A stretch of DNA of 64,000 nt. It comes from Plenodomus lindquistii (lineage: Eukaryota > Ascomycota > Dothideomycetes > Pleosporales > Leptosphaeriaceae). The notes beneath the pieces were generated by a model. It was not told where the DNA came from. It searched no databases and saw only the letters and a list, made by a program, of their open reading frames with translations. Shown here piece by piece: positions 55,930-64,000 of the stretch. The stretch spans positions 1,116,001 through 1,180,000 of the forward strand of contig JANUWI010000008.1 of assembly GCA_025504975.1 (NCBI GenBank). Reading direction: 5' to 3'. Position 1 is the stretch's first letter. Each line of letters starts with the position of its first letter. Position numbers and translations under genes: made by a program.

Positions 55930-56881
55930 ATGGATATTTCCCGCCGTTACCAATTACTAGATGATGTAGAGCGCTATTAGACATACATAGATTCCTTGCA
56001 AAGATGGCTCGTCAAGAACGCTCAGCAGCGCGGAATCGAGCTGGCTGCCTATAGAATAGAGCACAGCAATCGCACCAAAGGCAAGAAGAACTACAAGATG
56101 ACTGTGGCCAACAAGCTAGAGTCTTACGAGGTTCACAGTAACTTTGACTATCCACAGTCCCATCGCCGAGTATATCATACGCTTCTCCAGACCCAGGACA
56201 ATGCTATTCGTATTGATCCCAGGTGGGCAGAAGTAGGGTAGACCTAGACATGAATCTCCACGACACGATCTCACGGCTTCTCATCGATCATAAGACCAAA
56301 TCGAAGCCCAAGTATGCAGAGACTGCAGGGCAAAACGTACCCCATCTGTCGTCACCTCCTGATTTGATTCGATGTGTTGCCGAGATGATGGCGACACTCA
56401 ATCGAGAACACAGAGGTACCGAGCTGCTGCGTGCGAAGCAGCGCATGGGTCATGACTGGGATGAGCTCAAGAAGTCTTATGCTACTGATAGAGACTACGT
56501 GCACAGACGTGCACCTTGACAGACCTCACGGTGTGTGTTACCACTTCATCTTTTCTAGAATTGTGCCAGAAACTCGAGCTCTATCAATCAAGCGTACGCC
56601 AAAAGCTATTCGCTTGATGTCGACGCACGCTCGAGGCGTTCCTTGTCATCATCATGCGAGGGCGACTACCAAGCACATTTCGGTACCCATGCTATGCACT
56701 ATGCTCTATAGCCCGTGCAGTGTTGGGCACCGAGTCAAGCTTTCGACGCCGCGTGCGGAGGGTCACAGAGGTCTTGATGGGGAGGAAGTTGCATCAGGAT
56801 TCGCTTGGGCTTGAGATGGCTTGGAGCCTGGCTGGTACGAAGGATGAGGATAGTGTTTGGGTAGATTTGGTGTCTGAGTGA
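55930..56881 (+). pseudogene. Relic of a protein-coding gene with in-frame stops
   Basis: A start at 55930 reads MDISRRYQLLDDVERY and then TAG, after which the same frame continues as TYIDSLQRWLVKNAQQRG to 56241. Coding-like sequence resumes in another frame (56223-56519: DLIRCVAEMMATLNREHRG) and in a third (about 56519-56881: FLELCQKLELYQSSVRQKLFA, TGA, then RRTLEAFLVII and STFRYPCYALCSIARA). The stops sit where CAG and CGA codons would suit the context, so each needs one C-to-T change. The N-terminus faintly resembles fungal DUF6604 proteins (YxxYxxxxxxWLVKNA); this is a weak guess. Some frame changes could be introns. Confidence 0.45.
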
Positions 56882-59710
56882 GCCACCGTTGACCACGGTG
56901 TTCTTTCCACATAAGGCTCTCTAAGTGACGTGAGTAATAGTGATCGAATTAGTGCATGTTCACATCCTGTATCACCTCACGATGCATCGTCATCTCTGCT
57001 TACTGTGTCGTAGCATGTCTCTGATACTCCACAGCTTATCCCCACTCGATCGTCGTGGTCCTTGAAACGGCTATCTTTGTCTACGAACGCCTGATTCCGT
57101 CCCCACTATGCAATGACGGCCTTACCTTTCCTCCAACAAATTACCCTAACAATGACAATAATTACCTTCCATTCCTGTCCTCCCATTGGGCCTATTGATT
57201 TGGCAATTACCATTCGCAGCCCTCCTACTCACGTTGCAATATGTATTCCTTGTTGCGCAATACTTATCACATAGGTCATATACATCTCCATATCTATCGC
57301 CACCTAGCTATTAATACCGCCCACTTCGCAACACAGCAGCTCTTCGAACAATCAATCTGCTCAGCCATCAAGGAGCCAGCCCTCGCTCATGCATTAGCAA
57401 TATACCCGTCAGCAGGCAGTACCCACAGCCATGGAAGCGAGGCTAAATGGGGGTTAAACCGTTTCGAAACAAGGTGGCATGGCCGTTCCCTGTACCGCGC
57501 CGCATCGCAACAGAACGGATGGTCCAGGTGGAGAGAGATTTGCGGTCATTGGGGGATAGGGACGGATTTGTGCAGTGGAATTGATGGTAAATATAGAAGA
57601 TTTTCTCATTGATGAGGAAGGGTTGTACGGAGGATGCGTTGCTAGCCTAGAGGAGAATGGGAGGGTATGCGGTGTGGTGGATTTGCGGGTTACACAGGGA
57701 GACGGATGGTACCGAACTATGTATGGATTACAGAGGGCGAAGTTTGCGGTGTAGAGTCAGGGGGTAACCCATTGCGACCTTGTACTTTGACTCGACGCAA
57801 GTTGTTACCATCAGGGCATAAACGTGTCTCAGTTTTAGAGTAGGGCGAAGCTGGGCTGAGTGCTTGCTTCATTCCAGAGATGGGCCAACACGGCCGACTG
57901 CGCCGCAAGGGACGGGCCTTGGTTCCTGTTGGTGAGGATGGCATGGCGTCCGGGGAAGGCGTCGGTTTCCATCCCACCATGACGCCTCAGCCAGTCATTC
58001 AAGTGGCGATCCCACCGACCAGACTTGAACGTGGACGTTTTCCCGAAGAACTGAAGAAGGGCTGCCAACGCACAGAGATGTCCATGTCACCCGTCAGTCA
58101 TCAGTCAGATACGCATACACATCTGCATCTCATGTCATGATGCACTGGCATCGTACTACCCCACGATGGCAACAGCAAAAAAAAAAAAAAAGCCCCAAAA
58201 ATAACCGTGTAGTGCAGGAAACTGCAGAAAAGCAGGAAACAAATTTAGCTGGATGGAGTTAGGAAGAGGCACAATATCCAGGATGAGGGCAAGATGTTCG
58301 GGACAAGAGTCCCAGATCAGAGGGGTGCTTGCAGACCAGAGTAGAGTGGTTGACGGACGTTGTGCCAGGCTTTGCAGACGTGCATGACTAGCGTGCGTGG
58401 GGATGGATGCGGTCGGTTGATAGGCGCACTCTACCCATGCAAATGCGATGCAGGCGCTCACCATGACCACACCAAGCTGACGCCCAAGACCAGCCGGCGA
58501 CATGTTAGGCTTTGACGGTGCGCTCGCTGATGGTGCTGAGCTCGCTGATGGTGCTGATGGGGGCCGAGTCTTTATCTCCGTCAGTGCGAATTCCAAAGCT
58601 GCCCACCGGCCGAGGGAGCGTCCCTCGAGCAAGATTCCAGATTCTGTCTTGGACTCGATGTCGCCCGTCCAGAGTCGCAGGCGTTGGTGGCTGTGGGGCG
58701 GGGCGGCGCCTTCCTGGAGTCGTCGAGGCTCCTTCCCGCAACGATTGGTGGCCGCAACACGAGTGAGCGCTTCCCGCACGCTTATGCGGCTTAGCGGCCT
58801 CTTGTCCTCATGCACCCACCATGTCCCCTCCAGCCAACCACCACCCACATCCACCATGTCGCGTTTTGCAGGCGTTAAACAGCCCCAAGCAATTGGGTGT
58901 CGACGATCCGCTCCCCTGGCCGGCCAGCGCCCACATGCTGGCCACAAGTCTGCTCTCGAGGGCACGAGGCGTGGACATGGACCCGTCTCTCGGCTCGCCT
59001 CTAGCTGTACCGTGTACCTCCAGAGCTCCCCCGGCGTTTGGAGGCGCAAGAGCGCACCCGTACAACCTCGCAGACTGACCTCTATTCTGGCCCCCCGTGA
59101 ACGTTCTGTCGTCCCATCGCGACGCTGACGAGAGCATAAGCACCTTGTCAGACGCTCGTACACAGCACGCTCGTTGCGCTGCAGTCCTTCCGGCCTGGAT
59201 GCGCGTCGTTTGCCATCCATCTGTCGACTTCATCCGGGCGTCTATTTCTGGCTCAATCCCCCCCTCCTCCCTCTGGGCGCCATTGCAACCATCTCGTCTC
59301 TGCGCTTGGCCTATCAGACGGGGACCTGCAGTGGTGCAAGCAAGCGTCGTCTAGCCGCCATACATTTAGTCGTTGTAAGTACCCGCCCGCTTCCACTGAA
59401 TATCTCTCCACCCGTGCTCTCCCCTCCATCCAATCCGTGTGCTCGCCGCCTTCCAAGCGCCCCAGGTCATAAGCCCAGCGCTTCGCCCATTGCCTCTGCT
59501 CCTTTCTCTTCTCTTTAGCAGGTCTCATATTGTAATACGTCGTGCGTCTTCTCGACTCTTGTTTTCTAAACCGCACTTCCTGCGACTCGTCTAAGCTGGA
59601 CTGGATCATAGTCGTCGTCCTTCCATCTCACCCTTGAATCTTTCCTCTTGCTCGCCTGTTCCTTGATGAGATTCTCAAACACCTTCGAGTGAACACTGCA
59701 CCGTCTGAGG
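56882..59710. other. 2.8-kb region without a supported gene
   Basis: A 354-codon minus-strand ORF (58156-59220) overlaps a 208-codon plus-strand ORF; both lie in GC-rich DNA, lack domains, and the former ends in poly-Phe encoded by an A run (58175-58190). I treat them as chance. A 21-bp unit around GCTCGCTGATGGTGCTGA is duplicated near 58528-58560. The right part (about 59340-59710) is CT-rich and probably the 5' UTR of the four-TM gene. Confidence 0.45.
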
Positions 59711-61313
59711 ATGTCCACCAACGATAAAAAGGTTTCAACGGTTACGATTGAAAGACGAAGTTCGGAAAACAGCCTCGAGATCAAAACACCGCGCACAGCA
59801 CGCTTCGCCGAAGCAACTTCAGTCTACTCTCCAGTTGACCCACCTCGGTCACCACTCGCATATCCTACCAACCACTACAAGCCGCAACCCCAAGTAGCAG
59901 ACGTCGGCTTCGGCTACATGCAACCAGTCGAAATGGAGGAGACCGACCGCAAATACCTTCCCCCACCAACGCCAAAGACTCCACTACGGAGTGCTTTGAA
60001 GTCGCCGGGTGCTCCTCCACGGACACCTGGTGGCGCAGCGTCAATTATGAGCCCTACCTTCAAGCAAGAGCAGATGCTTGAGAAGCGGGAGGCCATGACC
60101 GAAAAGGAGCAGGCCAAAGACTTGGTGCGTTCTCTTTTCTATCACAATGTTTGCACACACTAATGTGACCCAGAAAATCAAAGTACGAGTCAGGCTCGCG
60201 AAGATCTTCCTTCGAGGCATCAACTTTGCCTGCAGTCTTATCGTCCTTTCCATGATAGCTACAGCATTCGCCATCTTCAACGCCACAAAAACCCTCGCAC
60301 CGCGAAACAACCTTCCACCATGGGCGGAGAACACCAAGGTATGGCCTCAAATACTGCTGCTCACCATCGCCGTTATCTCGCTGGTCATGTCTATCGTCGT
60401 CATCATCGCCTACTGGAAAGGTGGCCATCGGAAAGCAGAGAAGGTTGCTGCCTACTACACCGTCTTCGCTATTGGATTCTTCATCTTCAGCATCATCATG
60501 TGGGCTGTAGGTGCAGCCGTCTTCAACCAGAGCAAAGCGCAGAACAACAACAAAGACATGTGGGGTTGGTCCTGCGTAGACAACAAGCGACGACACCTTT
60601 TCGAAGATGACATTGCTTACGGCCTTGTCTGCCGTCTTCAGGTCAGTGATCCCTCAAAGCGATTGATTCTCCCCGATACTAACAATTTGTAGAACTGGGC
60701 ACTTGTCTGCTGCATTATCGAGGTCGTCATTGAGGTCCTCTGTATTACAATCTACGGCATCGTCTTCTACCGATTCTGGTCAAAGCGCAAGCTCAGGAAG
60801 TCCATGGCTCAGCGTGATCGTGCCCGCTCCGATCTCTACCTCGCACAGCTCCGATCTCAGTCCGCTCCCAACACTCCCGGCTTTGGCCCAATGTCTCCTC
60901 GCTCCGGAGGTTGGAGACCCCCTCCAGGCCACCCCATGTACGTCGACCCTCACTCTGCTGCTGAGGCGGGCGAGAGCGACAAGGTCCAATATGCATACGC
61001 CCGCGAGATTGCCCAACCCCAGCCCTTTACCCTTCAAATGCCACCAATCAAGATCACTGGCGCAACACCCAAGATGGAGCAAGACGGCTTTGATGCGCCC
61101 GCACGCACACAGACTGTTTCGCCACCACTCCCATCGCCTGCTTTTGTAGAGCGACACAACGACCACGTCGAAGCCGCACCCGGCGAGCAGACCTACGCCG
61201 CCGTGCCCATTCCAGGCGCATACACTCCCCTTGCCTCACCCTCATACCCACCACCCCAACAACAACAAGTCCCAAGCTTCGACTTTGGGTCTTCGGTAAC
61301 GGGACAAAGATGA
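59711..61313 (+). CDS. Four-TM fungal membrane protein with long cytosolic tails
   Basis: Exons 59711-60124, 60174-60641 and 60693-61313 splice in phase 0 (introns 49 and 51 bp) into 500 residues. The N-terminal 135 residues are Pro/Thr/Ser-rich (TPKTPLRSALKSPGAPPRTP). Four hydrophobic segments follow at about 148-172, 188-212, 226-250 and 296-322, with CVDNK and VCRLQ cysteines in the loop between segments 3 and 4. The layout is MARVEL/tetraspan-like. The C-terminal 180 residues are Pro/Ser-rich and end in GQR. The architecture resembles fungal plasma-membrane proteins annotated as hyphal anastomosis (HAM-8-like), but I am unsure of that link. Proline-directed serines suggest phosphorylation. 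Confidence 0.82.
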
Positions 61314-61976
61314 GCGGGTCCAACCCACGTGCGTGCGTCTGTTTTTAGGTTGCTATCATCAATTTGCATAGCGCTGCGTTGTAATCGTTGCGTCTTCTCT
61401 TCAAACTCTTTTCCACCTGGGATCTTTGGCACGGCGATCTCTGGCGAAATAAACTGTACATTTTTTTTGGGGGATATATAAAGAGTAGCCCTCCGGCTGG
61501 GAAACTTCTTTTTTGGGTTGCGTTCACTTTGTCGCTGTCCGTGTTGGGGACATGTCTATCGCTTGATACCGTCCGCTTCCGCCTTTTTCTTAAAGAGCTG
61601 GGGGAGCTGGACCTTTCTTTGTTATTGTTTGCTACGTCGAGATACCTTTTGAGTGAACGGATGCCCTACTCTTGGCTGGACGAGATGGAATATGTAAAGT
61701 GAAGACTGGCGTGAGAAGATTGTATGAAGAATGGACATTATTACAATATTCTAAAGATTGACGTTTGATTTTTTCCACCTACTTCGCGCTGTGAATGTCT
61801 GGACTTCTCTTATCAATCAATCAACCAGTGCTCATCCAGTATGTATTCCATCTATACTTGAAGCCACAGGACAATTAAAGCTTACGTCACGCCACACCAT
61901 ACCCACACCACACACTTCTGAAAGTCTCTACCAACGTTTAGGAAATACTTTGTTCCTCACACCATCGTCCCTGCCT

Positions 61977-62003
61977 AGCCCAGCCCAGCCCAGCCCAGCC
62001 CAG
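61977..62003. repeat. AGCCC pentanucleotide repeat
   Basis: About five tandem AGCCC units. Confidence 0.85.
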
Positions 62004-62940
62004 CAACCCAAGCGTCTCCCCAAACCTCCATCTCATCAGTCTCTCACGCCACTAGTACCTACAAATGTGTGCGCACATATACACGTGGCCGCATATTAGG
62101 TCTCTCTCGTACGCTACGCGCTTTGGTGTCTGGTTTCCGCTACGTAACCGCCTGGCAAGGATGAGACGTCGAGTTTTGGGAGTGAGCGCGCGGGTGGGTG
62201 AATGGGTTGGGTAGAGCTAGAGGTACTTCTTAGACTAGACTAGAATCAATTGAGATGGGGGGGGGGTGTATATAATTCATGCATGACTATAGCGTTATAT
62301 ATCTGGAAAAATAGAAATAAAAATAAAAATAAAAAAATCTGGAACAAAGATGTGATTCTAGGCAGAAGGAGTGTCGCTTTTGACCTGTGTTGTGGGTTGA
62401 GAAGGTAAGAGGTGGGATATTTATCTATCTACGGCTTGATACGTTTGGTGGGTGGGTGGGTGGGTGCGCATGAAGATGGTGGGGTGGAGTGTGGAGAGAT
62501 GAAGTAAGAAGAATATTTAGGACAAGGGGGTAGACAAAGGGGCATGAGGAATGGTAGTGCGCTTGCTGGTGCATGCGTGGAAAGGTAATGTAATGTGATG
62601 TGATGTGTTGGAATGAAAGTGTTGTAGGCCAACTACCAACTACCTATGGTATGGTATAACTTACGAGATGCTAAGCAGAAGATTATTTTATCCACGTACA
62701 TATTCGTGCGTGGTAAAGTCTAACTAACAGATGAGATGAGGTTGATGTTGCTGTTATTATTTGCCATCTAGGTTCAAAGCAAGCCAGCAAGCAAGCCATG
62801 TATCCATCACATGAGCAGCCAGCATTCGCCATTCGTCAACTGTACGTGTCACACCCACGCGACAAGCAGTTGTGAAATCGCCTCCCCCCTCCAGCTCATC
62901 CATGCAGCAAGCCACGACGACAAATCCGAACTCTTGCGGT

Positions 62941-62948
62941 GTATATAA
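62941..62948 (+). promoter_or_regulatory. TATA box candidate of the small Cys-rich gene
   Basis: TATATAAA in GTGTATATAAACCC, about 155 bp upstream of the ATG, followed by a CT-rich leader. Confidence 0.5.
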
Positions 62949-63099
62949 ACCCCCATCTTTCCATCTCCCCTTTACCAACTTCTTTCCTCTTACCCCACAT
63001 TCCATATTCCTTGCATATCCCACGATCCACACTCACAATCACAATCACAACCACCATACATACCAGTCAGTTCCAGAGCAAACACAAAACACAACCAAC

Positions 63100-63372
63100 A
63101 TGCCACAATACCAGTACTGCTCCTGCGGTAACCCCCGCAGACTACTCTCCGGCAGCGCATTCGCATGCAACATATGCGGCCTCACGAGGAACCAGTATGC
63201 AGATGCCTACACGAGGCAGCTTGAGCAAGTACAGAGGGAAAAGGAGAGCTTGGAGAGAAGGGAAAGGGAATTGCAGGCGAGGCAGAGACAGTTGGGGGGT
63301 GCGGGGAGAGCGCCAGCGGTGCCGTTGCCACGGTGGAGTTATTGGGATTATGATTCGGGTGATGAGTATTGA
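63100..63372 (+). CDS. Small Cys-rich (zinc-ribbon-like) protein, 90 residues
   Basis: Single ORF of 90 residues starting MPQYQYCSCG. Four cysteines in the order CSCG and CNICG, 16 residues apart, resemble a small zinc-binding ribbon. Residues about 40-66 are strongly charged with heptad-like spacing (EQVQREKESLERRERELQ), a likely short coiled coil. The C-terminus is aromatic and acidic (SYWDYDSGDEY). No signal peptide or membrane segment. A strong TATA box and CT-rich leader support expression. An in-frame extension to 62872 is probably untranslated. I do not recognise a named family; small fungal proteins of this layout are annotated as hypothetical. Confidence 0.6.
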   Translation: MPQYQYCSCGNPRRLLSGSAFACNICGLTRNQYADAYTRQLEQVQREKESLERRERELQARQRQLGGAGRAPAVPLPRWSYWDYDSGDEY

Positions 63373-63908
63373 GTGTTGAGTGGGGAGGTGGGTTGGGCTG
63401 GGATGGGGTGAAGGAGAGGAGTAGGAAAGAGATAGTCTGGTCAAGGGGGGAATGAGATGTATTTTGTTCGAGCTTGGAGATGGGCATAGCTGAGATTATT
63501 GTTAAAACTCTTCCCATGATTTACTTACCAAGTGTGTTTCAAAGTGATGAAGAATGATGAGAACCGGCACAAAAAAAAGACAGGTCAGTTAGCTGAAGAT
63601 GTAAGAAACCTACTGGTCAGCAACATCACGACCAAACATCACAAACAGACAACAACCAAGCAAAGAGTTGATCACACAATGGTTATACGGAACATCACCC
63701 AAGTGAAGCCTCCATTGTACATGTGATCGTAGACCCGCTCGTTTCGAGACCCGGTCATGCTCCATTGATAGGCCGCAAGTTCAGTGCTTGCTGTTTTGTA
63801 GATACACCCAGGACTCCGTAGGACCAGACCCTCCGAGACCGAGATGCTGAATATCGTGCAAAATCTTGAATCGTTCCCATTTTCCTTCACACCTAGTCGA
63901 CGACACGC
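63373..63908. other. Convergent intergenic region
   Basis: 536 bp between the small Cys-rich gene and the stop of the gene entering from the right edge. No other feature seen. Confidence 0.5.
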
Positions 63909-64000
63909 TTATCGGACAATGCCCTCGAATCGGTTCTTGTACCACTTGATGGTCTCGTTCTGGTTGACGCGGTGGGAGGCGCCAATCTTGCTCTGGCACC
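63909..64000 (-). CDS. C-terminal end of an unidentified protein (cut by window edge)
   Basis: The minus strand has an open frame from the window edge to a TAA at 63911-63909, giving the last 30 residues: CQSKIGASHRV, NQNETIKWYKNRF and EGIVR. Codon use is even and C-ending, as in the window's real genes, and the other frames are less convincing. I do not recognise the family. The rest of the gene lies to the right. Confidence 0.45.
   Translation of the reverse strand, partial: CQSKIGASHRVNQNETIKWYKNRFEGIVR

Larger units (their letters stand above)
61314..63099. other. 1.8-kb region with simple repeats and the promoter of the small Cys-rich gene
   Basis: It holds an unusually repeat-rich flank: AGCCC repeats (61977-62003), a G run at 62258-62266, AAAAAT repeats (62312-62337) and GGGT repeats (62449-62466). 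TATATAAA at 62941-62948 lies about 155 bp before the small gene and is a candidate TATA box, followed by CT-rich DNA. No protein gene is supported. Confidence 0.55.

Noticed and set aside
58156..59220. 354-codon minus-strand ORF
   Set aside because: It has no domain motif, ends in a poly-Phe run encoded by an A homopolymer, and overlaps a 208-codon ORF on the other strand in GC-rich DNA. Probably chance.
1..64000. CRISPR arrays, prokaryotic operons, ribosome binding sites
   Set aside because: Introns and protein families show a fungal nuclear genome; no direct-repeat/spacer arrays were seen.
1..64000. tRNA and rRNA genes
   Set aside because: I looked for B-box-like GGTTCGANTC contexts with a foldable cloverleaf and found none convincing; tRNAscan-SE would be needed to exclude them.

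Overview
This window is nuclear DNA of a filamentous ascomycete, most likely a Dothideomycete close to Pleosporales. The evidence is many short GT-AG introns (about 44-65 bp), genes on both strands without operons, and protein families typical of filamentous fungi: a PDR transporter, an NRPS-like reductase, a DUF7707 GPI protein, an Msn2/Seb1-type zinc-finger factor and an NAD-glycerol-3-phosphate dehydrogenase with the fungal insertion. The taxon is inferred from protein style, not from a search.

Layout. 1-6 kb: a 4-coumarate-CoA-ligase-like acyl-CoA synthetase (cut by the left edge) diverges from an acyl-CoA thioesterase ending in a peroxisomal signal; then ribosomal protein eL36 and a thioredoxin-fold/PITH protein whose CxxC has been lost. 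6.3-8 kb: a TUG/UBX4-like UBX protein. 8-13.75 kb: a long gene-poor stretch leading to the Msn2/Seb1-like C2H2 regulator. 16.4-22.5 kb: housekeeping genes (Dph6, Pno1/Dim2, Mdm31). 23.6-28.4 kb: a full-length PDR-type ABC transporter whose single intron lacks the expected AG acceptor. 29-31 kb: a C2-domain protein.

32-39.3 kb: a DHA2-type MFS exporter and an adenylation-thiolation-reductase NRPS-like enzyme, both on the minus strand, separated by about 1.9 kb that carries a 290-bp element with 30-bp terminal inverted repeats. This is the most accessory-looking part and may be a minimal secondary-metabolite locus. 41.6-47 kb: a DUF7707 GPI protein, NAD-G3P dehydrogenase and a DHA1 MFS transporter. 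48.7-49.2 kb: a decayed BTB/POZ-like gene.

49.7-53 kb: proteasome subunits beta6 and beta7 flank an HCNGP-family gene. 53.4-55.5 kb: a short-chain epimerase/dehydratase and a kappa-class GST/DsbA-like protein. 55.9-56.9 kb: a relic gene with C-to-T-type stop codons. 59.7-61.3 kb: a four-TM membrane protein. 63.1 kb: a 90-residue Cys-rich small protein; the right edge cuts one more minus-strand gene.

Exon structures were rebuilt by hand from reading frames, splice dinucleotides and family conservation; summed exon lengths keep frame for every multi-exon gene listed. No search or transcript data were available.
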